64,000 nt of DNA from NCBI RefSeq assembly GCF_001039355.2, contig NW_019775436.1:287617-351616 (forward strand), given 5' to 3'. This document shows, in pieces, positions 36,153 to 45,839 of this stretch. The position numbers were made by a program, and so were the translations under genes. The DNA comes from Lingula anatina. Lineage: Eukaryota; Brachiopoda; Lingulata; Lingulida; Lingulidae. Position 1 is the first letter of the stretch. Each line of letters opens with the position of its first letter. The notes under the pieces are model-generated. The model saw nothing but the letters and a program-made list of their open reading frames with translations, had not been told where the DNA came from and did no database searches.

Positions 36153-38655
36153 TCAACTGATGGCTCCTCGACGGGGATTCCCCTTAAAATTACAGTTNNN
36201 NNNNNNNNNNNNNNNNNNNNNNNNNNNNNNNNNNNNNNNNNNNNNNNNNNNNNNNNNNNNNNNNNNNNNNNNNNNNNNNNNNNNNNNNNNNNNNNNNNNN
36301 NNNNNNNNNNNNNNNNNNNNNNNNNNNNNNNNNNNNNNNNNNNNNNNNNNNNNNNNNNNNNNNNNNNNNNNNNNNNNNNNNNNNNNNNNNNNNNNNNNNN
36401 NNNNNNNNNNNNNNNNNNNNNNNNNNNNNNNNNNNNNNNNNNNNNNNNNNNNNNNNNNNNNNNNNNNNNNNNNNNNNNNNNNNNNNNNNNNNNNNNNNNN
36501 NNNNNNNNNNNNNNNNNNNNNNNNNNNNNNNNNNNNNNNNNNNNNNNNNNNNNNNNNNNNNNNNNNNNNNNNNNNNNNNNNNNNNNNNNNNNNNNNNNNN
36601 NNNNNNNNNNNNNNNNNNNNNNNNNNNNNNNNNNNNNNNNNNNNNNNNNNNNNNNNNNNNNNNNNNNNNNNNNNNNNNNNNNNNNNNNNNNNNNNNNNNN
36701 NNNNNNNNNNNNNNNNNNNNNNNNNNNNNNNNNNNNNNNNNNNNNNNNNNNNNNNNNNNNNNNNNNNNNNNNNNNNNNNNNNNNNNNNNNNNNNNNNNNN
36801 NNNNNNNNNNNNNNNNNNNNNNNNNNNNNNNNNNNNNNNNNNNNNNNNNNNNNNNNNNNNNNNNNNNNNNNNNNNNNNNNNNNNNNNNNNNNNNNNNNNN
36901 NNNNNNNNNNNNNNNNNNNNNNNNNNNNNNNNNNNNNNNNNNNNNNNNNNNNNNNNNNNNNNNNNNNNNNNNNNNNNNNNNNNNNNNNNNNNNNNNNNNN
37001 NNNNNNNNNNNNNNNNNNNNTGTGGTAAAATCACTGGATTTTTTATCCCTTCTGAAATAGCTGAATTGTTCAATCTACCACCAACTACTAACACACCTGA
37101 AGAATGCATCACTGGTGCAAGCTTAAACAGCTTACTTGCACGTTTAACACCACTCTGACTGTTTACAGCTCGATTAATTTCTGAGAGCTCTTTCCCAAAG
37201 TGTTGCCCTTGGATATACTTCAAGATTTCTAACTCTGCCTTTTCTGTTTCTTCCACTGAAAGTAGACCTGTGGGTACATTCACCTTTTCTCTTCTATGTC
37301 TTGCTATTAACCACTGTTTGAAGCGTAGTATCACAGCAACATCTTTCTTAAGCTTTTTCCACGAAGATCGACGTTTTAGAATCTTATCTATCACTGATTC
37401 TTGTACTGACTCACTTCTTTGTGCTAGACATGTCTTTGGTCTCTTTAACTCTTTATCTTCATCTGACACTCCCTTAACCTCTGGAGTTTCTGGCCAGTGG
37501 CACTCACTCTGCTTAAGAAATTCTGGTCCTTCAATCCATCTGATACTGTTAATCATTTCATGGGCAGTGAGTCCCCTTGTGCAATCGTCAGCTGGGTTCC
37601 TCTTTGAATCGATGTAGTGCCACTGTGACGGAATTGAACCTTCTCTGATGACAGAGACTCTGTTTTCAACGTATGTTTGAAATCGTTTATCTTCACTTTG
37701 AATGTAACTCAAAGTACACGTGCTGTCTGTCCAAAATATTGAACTGTCCACAGGAAAAGTGAGTTCCTGTCGTATCATGTAATCTAATCTGACTGCCATA
37801 GTAGCTGCTGTAAGCTCGAGACGCGGAATTGTAAGCTGCTTGATCGGTGCCAACCGAGCCTTTGACATCAACAATGAAGTATGTATCTGACCTGAGATGT
37901 CCTGTACACGGAGGTAACTTACAACACCATATGCCATGGTAGACGCATCAGAAAAATGGTGTAACTGAATGCTGGCAATCTTCTCAGGCTGTACTGGCTG
38001 TACACATCTTGGTACTTTCATTTCTTTCATCTTGGGCAAGCTGTTCTTCCAACCTGACCACTCTACCTGGGTTTTATAAGGCACAGTTTCATCCCAACCT
38101 ATCTTATCACGTGTTAAATCTTGTAACATCTTCTTCGAACTGATAGTGAAGGGAGAAATAAAGCCCAGGGGATCATAAATAGAACTGATGACACTTAAAA
38201 GGCCTCTCTTGGTCAATGGTTTCTTCTCAAGATCCATTTTATAGGTGAAGCTGTCCACTTCTATGTCCCAGCAAACACCAAGAGCACGTTCTGTCGGCAA
38301 GGCCTGTAAATTCAAATCAAGATTCTTTATAGGCTTGGCTTTGTCTTTGTCTGGTATCTTGGATAACACTTCTCTGCTGTTGCTAATCCACTTCGTCAGG
38401 TGGAAACCTCCTGTTTGCAGCAGACTCTGTAATTGACTGACCATGGTAATTGCCTCTGTTTCACCCATTACTGACTTTAAACAGTCATCTACATAAAAAT
38501 TCTGTAAAACAGTATTGACTACTTCTGTGTCATAATGACCTTTGTTGTCTTCTGCTGTGCGTTGCAATGCAAAATTACAGCAACTGGGACTCCATTTGCC
38601 ACCGAACAAATGTACTGTCATTCGATAAACTTTCTCTTCTCTTTCCAGATCTCCT
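36153..38655 (-). pseudogene. BEL/Pao retrotransposon polyprotein, partial, with an assembly gap
   Basis: One open frame on the minus strand begins at the single N at 38656. It carries the reverse-transcriptase core (NFYVDDCL, Pao-type YVDD), the connection (GVCWDIEVDSF; SSIYDPLGFISPF) and an RNase H domain with HHFSDAS, PRLELTAA, FWTDSTCTLSYI and NPADDCTRG. It then enters the integrase N-terminal region (SSGVLVVGGRLNNS). About 274 codons are N. Gag, protease and the N-terminal RT half are absent, because the frame is cut by the contig join. Pao elements are retrotransposons that integrate through a DDE integrase. The intact frame on the read part suggests a fairly young copy. It is listed as partial rather than intact. 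Confidence 0.9.
36198..37020. other. Assembly gap (823 N)
   Basis: An N run inside the Pao integrase region. The frame resumes in phase on the far side, so the gap size is a multiple of three or was estimated luckily. Confidence 0.99.
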
Positions 38656-38739
38656 NAGACACACACCTTGAAAACGGGTAGTGTGGTCCGATATACCGGT
38701 TAATTCAGGATCCTTAGGTGCCGAGTCTGGTAGTTGGGT

Positions 38740-38922
38740 AGGCCTGAAAAGGGGATGTGCTGCTATATTTTGAGGGTATGCTATTCTGATGGTCTGCTTC
38801 TTTGAAGGTCACTTATTTTTTGAAGGCACAGAGAGAGTGCAAACGGCAATTAGCAAAATAGCAAAGTATTGCATGAGAGTTTATGGTTTAATGCATTTCT
38901 TTGACATGGGATCAGTGCCCTG
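38740..38922 (-). repeat. Repeat family C, right half in reverse orientation
   Basis: The reverse complement matches 29124-29290: GGGCACTGATCCCATGTCAA, then CATAAACTCTCATGCAATA, then GTTTGCACTCTCTCTGT. It ends in CCTG (complement of CAGG) directly before the LTR at 38923. Confidence 0.8.
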
Positions 38923-39113
38923 TGTAACTGGGTAAATATAGTGCCGGTGTGCATAAACCGGGGTAGCGTGGGCGGAAAAGGGAACATTGGTGGCGCAGCA
39001 GACGATTAGCAGCTTGCGCACTTAGTAGCGTAAATATTTATTATCTTATTAAATTTATGAAAAAGAAGTCACAGCGTTGTTATTCTGGATTGCGGAGAAA
39101 TTGCACCGCTACA
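38923..39113 (+). mobile_element. Gypsy-family LTR, plus orientation (5' LTR)
   Basis: 191 bases, TGTAACTGGG ... CACCGCTACA, inverted relative to 35135-35324. It is followed at 39118 by TGGGGCCCAAAAGCGGGG, which has the form of a tRNA primer-binding site. It contains TATTTATTATCTT-type A+T sequence. Confidence 0.8.
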
Positions 39114-39250
39114 AAACTGGGGCCCAAAAGCGGGGCTCGAAGACTGGAGAATTCACGAACCCATTGCCTGGCAAGTTGTAAACGACACTGAATCTGTACA
39201 ATTTGAAAAGCGCCGCGCGTTAATTAATTAACACACACATAAATGCAACT

Positions 39251-39574
39251 GTGACTCTGGTAAAAGCACATCATCCAGACACTAGATTAATCTTGGGCAC
39301 TGTTCCTCCCAGATTTAATCTAACTCTGACAGAGGAAGAGGCATTCATTCAAGTGAACAGGGTTGTATTTAGACATCACGTCCGCTTTGGATACAGACCG
39401 GCCTGTCTGGATAGGTTCGTGGCCAGGAGGAGGCACGGAAAACGGGTACGTGCGAGGCAAGGCAGATTGGTCAAGTGGGACGGTGTGCATGCCACAGAGA
39501 AGAGTTCGGGGCCTTTTTACAGTTTTACAGCTGAAATTTTGCGGAGAATTCGTGAAGTAGTTAAACAGTTCTAG
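39251..39574 (+). CDS. SGNH-hydrolase-like fragment in the Gypsy leader (107 residues)
   Basis: An open frame between the LTR and gag. It reads RLILGTVPPRFNLT, then FIQVNRVVFRHH, then a basic stretch, then KWDGVHATEKSSGPF. This is the back half of the SGNH/GDSL hydrolase fold: a strand ending in TVPPR, an xxNxxV helix, and the DGVH block that supplies the catalytic Asp and His. The Ser-containing first block is not visible upstream in the same frame. It may be cut off, or the start may lie in another frame toward 39150. I infer a domesticated hydrolase module carried by the retrotransposon. The function is unknown. Confidence 0.5.
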   Translation: MTLVKAHHPDTRLILGTVPPRFNLTLTEEEAFIQVNRVVFRHHVRFGYRPACLDRFVARRRHGKRVRARQGRLVKWDGVHATEKSSGPFYSFTAEILRRIREVVKQF

Positions 39575-39803
39575 CGAATGTTATATAATACGTGTTGATT
39601 ATTTGTCACACATTTTAAATTAATGATGGCATCTGGTGGAGTCGCCAGACCAAAGTTACCGGAGACCGGAGTTCTAAGAGGAAAACATGGAAAATTTTGA
39701 ACTCTGGTTCAAGAAATTTGAGCTGTGTTTCTCAGAGCCCCCAGCGTAAAATGTACAGCCCAGACACGTTGTTTTACCTCTATATCTATCAAGGCGGGCA
39801 TTT

Positions 39804-40636
39804 ATGACCTATGATTCCCTGACAGAGGCAGAAAAACGGGATTATCCTGCACTCAAACAGGCCTTGCGACACAGGTTGGTGCCAGGAGAACATAATTTGA
39901 TGAGACGACAAAATTTTATGGCGCTGGTTCGGGGTCCAGGAGAAAAGCTGGTCGCATTTGAACTGCGAATCATGGAGGCTGTTCGTTTGGCATACAACGA
40001 TTTTCCAGAAGCAGCTCGAAATGCCCTCGCCAAAGAACAATTTATTAGAGGGGTGGGGGATGGTAATCTGCAACTTCATCTCCTCACTCAAAATCTAGAA
40101 AGTCTACGAGTTGCTGTGCAGCAGGCAGAGCAATTTGAACAAGTTCAGCGTATTGCCCATGGTAAAAATGCTGTCCGCTCAATGGAAAAGGCCCGGCTGA
40201 GAGTAAGGGAGACCGAGATCCCATGCTGCCGCAACTGGTGGTTCAAGTACAGAAATTATCGGAGTGCATGGCTGAGCTCACTGTGGAACAGAAGAAATGG
40301 AGGCAACAGGAACATAATCCTGTGTTTGGTTCTGGTGCCAACACAGGTGCCATGAGATCACCTGAAGCTTTTAATGGACGGAGCAAGGACCGTTACCACA
40401 CAAAACCCAATTTTCCACGAGGTAGAAATACCATAGCTCCTGTAAGTGGCAAGAGTCAGGGTTGTCAAATGGCATGTGAGAGAAAGGGTCGCTGGCCAAA
40501 CAATGCACGGAATGCAACGGAATTTGAACCCAGGAAAACTGATAATACATTCCAAGGTTTATGTGATTATTGCAAGGAGCGAGGGCACAAATGGCGTAAC
40601 TGTCCGTCTTTGCAGCAAGGGGAGGGGGAACACTAA
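39804..40636 (+). pseudogene. Gypsy gag with CCHC zinc knuckle, frameshifted
   Basis: The first frame (39804-40355) encodes a capsid-like helical region: YDSLTEAEKRDYPALKQAL, then FELRIMEAVRLAY, then EQFIRGVGDGNLQLHLL. The frame shifts between about 40223 and 40355. The second frame continues to 40636 and contains CDYCKERGHKWRNC, a perfect C-x2-C-x4-H-x4-C knuckle that binds the RNA genome. The matrix-like start is blurred by a stop near 39750. Confidence 0.8.
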
Positions 40637-40647
40637 GGGCTGTCGAC

Positions 40648-40987
40648 ATGGGTCAGTCGTCAGCCACACAATTTTTCAAAGACCCAGAAAAACCCACACC
40701 ACTTGTGAAAGTAAAAGTTGGAAGTAAAGAGGTTCTTGCGCTTCTAGATACAGGAGCTGATATATCTGTTATTCGTGAAAATTGTTGGAAAGAATGTCAG
40801 CCGCCAGAGATGATACTAGAGGAGTCCAAGGAGAGACCATCCTCAGTAACTGGAGACATTCTAACCACAGAGGGCTGCTCAGATATAACAGTGTCAATCG
40901 GGGACCAGTCTTTCAATCATCGCTTCCGTGTCGGAAGTAATGTAGACAATTCACTGATCATTGGGTGGGATTTTATATTGGCACACG
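40648..40987 (+). pseudogene. Gypsy aspartic protease, interrupted by an insertion
   Basis: LALLDTGADISVIRENCW is the DTGA active-site motif of retroviral-type aspartic proteases. The frame continues through SLIIGWDFILAHG and is then cut at 40988 by the inserted element. It resumes at about 42329 with AINPGKRELVIGG. Confidence 0.8.
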
Positions 40988-41764
40988 GGCCCGTATTCCA
41001 GAATCTCCCTTTAGCGTTAAAGGGAGACTTAAAGTCGACCTTCTACAACATTTGTATTCCAAGACCTTTCTTTATCTCGCTTGAAAGGAATCACTTAACA
41101 ATCATCCTTAGCAAAGGAATCGGTCATTTCTAGAATCTGCCTTTGCCTAAAGATTTCCTTTATTTTCGGCTGAGGATTCCTTAAAATGTAAGGTTGGTCT
41201 GGACTAACTTTAAGTCTTCCTTAAGCAGCCATCGTGTACATTTCTTTTGTGAAAATCAGCTCCATGGAGGACTATATAAACCAACATGCCTACCTAAATT
41301 CAAAATCATTAAATTCAACTAGAAAAGCACTCCGAGAGCAAAGTCTCCACCCAATTTTCATTCTATAATGATATAGTTTTTTGATATTTGATAATTGATT
41401 GATTATTGATCACCACCAAAAACAAATCATCTGTTCCCTGGCCCACTTGTGACAGTTTCTGAAACTTTCATCATAATCGGCGCAAAACGTTTTGAGTTAT
41501 TTGTGATTATTGATTATTGATTGATTATTGATCTTGATCACCAAAAACTAACCACTTCTAAGTTAACCCATTTCTGACCTACCCTGTCAATTTCATTAAA
41601 ATCGGTCCATAACTTTTTGAGTTTTTTTTATTAATGATAATTGATTGAATATTGATCTTGATCACCACCAAAAACTAATCACTTCTAATATAACCCATTT
41701 CTGACCTAGCCCTGAAAATTTCATCAAAATCGGCCCGTAACTTTTTGAGTTATATTGATGACAA

Positions 41765-41799
<35 letters not shown>

Positions 41800-42328
41800 G
41801 GGATGAAAACATAACCTCCTTGGCGGAAGTAATACATTTGATCGGATAGGCTTTATTTCTCTGTTGACTAGTTGCATCAGTAGCTGCTTTTTCAATATCA
41901 GAAAAGGGTCTACGACTTTGGTTTTCTCATCCACCAAACCATTCTTTTCTCTTCTTGCCAAACTTGCTTTATTCACTAAATTTGGCTTAGATCAAAACAC
42001 CCACATGCAGTGATAATGTCCATATGCGCTGTTGCATGACTGATGTTGATCAGTTGACCCCAATTATACCACATTACTGAGGCATTTTTAACGAGGACGG
42101 TGTCACAAAGGCCTACTCTAACCAATGAGGAGCTCCTTTATGTCAGTGTCCTTTAATACCTAAAGGCTGACTCTTGTCAAAGTAATTCCTTATCAAAGGA
42201 GAGGCTAAAGTATGGTCTTAGAATACCATTTCGTTAGGCCTTCCTTTACCAAGGAACACCTCATCAAAGGAAGCCTTTATAAAAGTTGACCTTAGCCCTA
42301 TTTTAAGGAACATCTTGGAATACGGGCC
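40988..42328. mobile_element. Non-autonomous DNA transposon inserted in the Gypsy protease
   Basis: It has 13-base terminal inverted repeats, GGCCCGTATTCCA. Subterminal regions are rich in short motifs such as CCTTTAGCGTTAAAGG, TCCTTATCAAAGGAG and ACCTCATCAAAGG. No transposase frame is present. A target duplication is not obvious; the flanks are CACACG and ATGGTA. It carries a nested CCTCCGCC-type repeat at 41318-41834. Confidence 0.7.
41318..41834 (-). repeat. CCTCCGCCAAGG-type interspersed repeat, copy 2, nested
   Basis: Begins AACTAGAAAAGCACTCCGAG and ends CCTCCTTGGCGGAAGTAAT, reverse to the copy at 21266-21533. It has an internal threefold repeat of a segment with AAAATCGGCCCGTAACTTTTTGAGTT and ATTGATTGATTATTGATC, and a (GACA)n tract at about 41768-41799. 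Confidence 0.75.
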
Positions 42329-42770
42329 ATGGTATAGCTATAAATCCAGGTAAACGCGAGCTAGTAATTGGTGGAGTCTCACATCCATAAGAACTGAGTC
42401 CCTCGCGACCCCCTGGTGTGTGCAGGGTCAATATGGCTGAAGACTGCTGGGTGCCAACTTGTTCAGAGGTTATTTGCCATGGACATCTGGTACACCAAAG
42501 AGGTAGGCCTATGTTGAGTGATGACGGAGTTTTTGAACCACCTAAGAAAGTGGAATTGGACTAGCACGAGTTTTGGCCAATGCTTAACAAGCACTTATAC
42601 CCCTCCGTGTTATCAATGTTTCAGATCAACCTTTGTTCGTTAAACAAGGGCAGTTTGTTGGTGAATTTCATTGTCTTAGTGAGCGCGAATGTTCAAAAGT
42701 AAGAGGAATGTATGAGCTGTTAGAGTCTGACGGTGAGCACGAAAAGGCAGAAAACTCACTCACCACAAGA
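42329..42770 (+). other. Gypsy segment with protease tail and a deleted reverse transcriptase
   Basis: Resumes the polyprotein after the insertion (AINPGKRELVIGGVSHP) but is soon out of frame. The bases to 42770 cannot hold the roughly 750 bases of an RT core, and no YxDD box was found. I infer an internal deletion. Confidence 0.5.
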
Positions 42771-42772
42771 GC

Positions 42773-44060
42773 TTGAATTTAGAAGCAGAGGTATCAGGAA
42801 GGAGAAGTAGATGGGCTATTGAATTATCCTCGTTTGGATACCTGAGGATAAGATACCGCCCTGGAAAACAAAATGGGGCAGCTGATGCTCTGAGCAGGAT
42901 GCCAGACACAGGGATCCACCGGCTGCTCAAGGAAAGACATCCTGTCCTGCATTGGAACCAAGAAAATGCAAACAAAGGACAAGCACTTATTCCACCACTC
43001 AGGCAAACAGTAAGCTTAACTGTGGAGATTATGTGATGGAGAAAGGTGTGGAGAAGGAAGGAAAAAGGAGAAATGGGAGAGACTCAACAAAAAGGGTTCG
43101 AGTAACCACAGTGTCACCAGAAGCCACAGCAGACCCATCCATCGCTGACTCCATAGGATCAGAACAGGACCTAGACCCTGATATTTCACTGGTGAAGAGT
43201 TGGGTCAGATCTGGAAATAGACCAGATTGGCACCAAATTAAGAACCAGGGGCGCGTGTTAAGAACCTTCTGGAGACATTTTGAAAATTTATCCATTGTTA
43301 ATGAAACACTTTGTTACCAGTGGCAGATTCCAAAACGTGATAAGGTAGTCTATAGTCAGCTACGTCTATCTGCATTACATGACATACATTCACTGACGGC
43401 AGGAGGTGGCCATTTAGGCAGAAACAAAACTCTTAGAAAGCTTCGGGAGAGATTTTATTGGCCTGGAATGATGCAAGAGACGCATGACTATTGTACAACC
43501 TGTCCAGGTTGTGTGGGCAGACGGAAACCACGGCCAGCCATGCGTGCACCCATGGAAAGTATTTCAAGTAGTAGACCCTTAGAGTTGGTTTGCACAGACA
43601 TTGCAGAATTGCCTGCAACATCGCGGGGAAACAAGTATGTATTGGTAGTAGAGGACCATTTCACCAAATATGTCAATGTTTATCCAATGAAAGATCAAAC
43701 GGCCCAGACTGTAGCTGACATTACTTAGGGAGTATGTCAGGGATCATGGCGTCCCAGAGAGTCTCCACTCTGACCAAGGTCGTCAATTTGAGGCAGGTCT
43801 GTGTCAGGAGTTATGTGCCCTGCTACAGATCTACAAATCGAGAACAAAATCATACCAACTCCAGGGAAACAACATGGTGGAACATTTCAATGAGACGCTA
43901 AAGAACATGATCGCCAAAACATCACAGGAAGACTGTAAGACTGGGACCTAAAATTGGGGCCACTTGCCTTGGCGTACAATGCTAGTGTTCACGAGAGTAC
44001 AGGATTCTCACCATTTTTCCTTATGCATGGGAGAGAACCACGTCTGGTCCTCAAATCAAG
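42773..44060 (+). pseudogene. Gypsy RNase H tail and integrase
   Basis: YRPGKQNGAADALSRMPD (42773-43036 frame) is the hallmark end of Gypsy RNase H. After a frame change, 42952-43728 encodes the integrase H2C2 zinc module (LHDIHSLTAGGGHLGRNKTL ... CTTCPGC) and the start of the catalytic core (LELVCTDIAELP ... YVLVVEDHFTKYV). The remaining core runs in other frames to about 44060: LHSDQ, NNMVEHFN and MHGREPRLVL. At least two frame changes make it non-functional. Confidence 0.8.
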
Positions 44061-44085
44061 TTCGGTCCCTTGGTTCTAAACTGTT

Positions 44086-45839
44086 TACAAGAAGCTCTGT
44101 ACTGGTCCTACACCTGTAAATGTCCATCATTACGAGTTCAAACGTGTTCCCCAAACGTGTCCTTGGCTAACTCTATTATGGTCTCCAATATTTGAGGTTT
44201 AAAAAACGTACGTAAACTGAATGTTAGAAAGAAATGCATTTCAATTATTTAAAATTGTATTACATTTGCTATAGTATATTCTCATATTTTTAAAGAACAC
44301 AAAAATTTTTCTGCGTGACTACCTTTAGGATGCTTAATACTACTACAATATTTATGGCGTTCTCTGGCTCTTACAATACAATACAATACAATACAATAAA
44401 TTTTATTTCATGTCGGTTATAAATTGAATGGAAAGATAAGCTTTACAGCTATTCTCCGACTGTGTAAGGACAAAAACATATCTACAATAATGCAATATTA
44501 CACATGAAGTCTAGTAAGAGAGTAAAAAAAAAATTATATATATACAAAGAGTATACAAAAACACGAAATCTATTAAGACAACAAATTAGAAAAAAGAGAA
44601 AAAAAGTTTTTTATGGGAAATGTGCAGAATGCTATACCTAAATCAACTGTGAAAAACAGACAATTTTACATACAATGCCTCTTGTTTTCAAGACAGTTAC
44701 ATTCGTGGGTGATTGTGTGCATGTGGTGGGGGGGGGGGGGGTACTCACTCACTGTCATGATCGTGCGTTCTTTATTCCGTTTCAAGTTAGTATAAGCTCT
44801 TATTTTCATATGGACGCGTTTATTCCCCTGAATTTCCTAAATGTCCACTGGACTGGTATGGTCACTATAAAACTGCCAAAATATAGGCGTTTTGTGCAAG
44901 TAGTAGGAGTGGATTATATTATTTTCGAATCAGCGGATCTAAAACAAACAAAGTTTATTAATAAACGAGCAATATATTCGTAATTAAAGCCTATTTGCCT
45001 GTTTGACTGCATTTAAACTAAGACGCAACTGACCATAATGTGTTTGATTGACGGGGCTGGTTTAGAGATGTGCTGCATACCTTGTTGGTATTTATACCTA
45101 GGCTTTCACAAGCTATATATCCCATATCATTCAGATAATGTTCAAGTGATGTTTTGCGACAGGATGACAACTTAGCATCCCAATCGTATTGCTTTAGGAG
45201 CGTACAGTGAAGGGAATATCATGAAAACCCAGTGATCTGACCAAAGACATTGTGGCGATTTGATAGACTAATGGTAGAGGACAGATCCAGTATAACTACG
45301 TAGTATAATTATGCATACCAATGCAATTTACTGTTACACAACGCCGTACTCCCTTGGGCAAAATTAAAGGCTAACATCCCCGTTTCAATTTACCACTTCA
45401 AGGAAAAGATTCAGAACAGCGCCCTGGCCTGGATTTTGATCTTACAAACTGACCCCTGGAAACCACAACATTTTCTTTCATGTCCGAAATCTCTGAATTT
45501 AAATACTCGATCCCCACCATTAAAAGTGCCACCGACCCTCACATTGACTGCCTCTCTTGTTATTGCTCTTGTTGATGCGCGAGCAGTAAGGAGGAAATTT
45601 TAAACGCTCTCTAGAAATGTACTTCTAAATCAAATATTAAGGAGAGGGAAAGGAGAATCGAAGCGATTATATGGTATAATAGACCCACTGGACTATGTGA
45701 GTACAAACAGTTTTGTGTTTACGCGACATGCGAATGTAATATTTGACGTGTTTGTTACCCGTCTATCACAAGTGCTTTCGGCCATTACTACGCCATCTTG
45801 GTCTTTGTTTGAACTCTGAGACGACCTTCGCTGTTTACA
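44086..45839. other. No gene; LINE 5' leader at the right end
   Basis: Includes a microsatellite and a poly-G run at about 44727-44739. The last several hundred bases lead directly into the LINE ORF1 ATG at 45840 and are probably its 5' UTR and promoter. A sharp LINE 5' end could not be set. Confidence 0.4.
44371..44400. repeat. (ACAAT)n microsatellite
   Basis: Five to six ATACA/ACAAT units, then AAATTTTATTTCATG. Confidence 0.85.

Larger units (their letters stand above)
39114..44085 (+). mobile_element. Defective Gypsy (Ty3-like) LTR retrotransposon
   Basis: Order on the plus strand: primer-binding site, leader frame with an SGNH-like fragment, gag with a zinc knuckle, protease, an inserted 1.34-kb element, a short stretch, the RNase H tail, and integrase. 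The reverse-transcriptase core that should lie between protease and RNase H is missing, and no downstream LTR in plus orientation follows integrase. The matching 3' LTR seems to be the inverted one at 35135-35324. Confidence 0.8.

Noticed and set aside
41662-41976. 104-codon minus-strand frame with a CLSVCLSVCLFVC tract
   Set aside because: The Cys-rich part is the translated GACA microsatellite inside a CCTCCGCC repeat.
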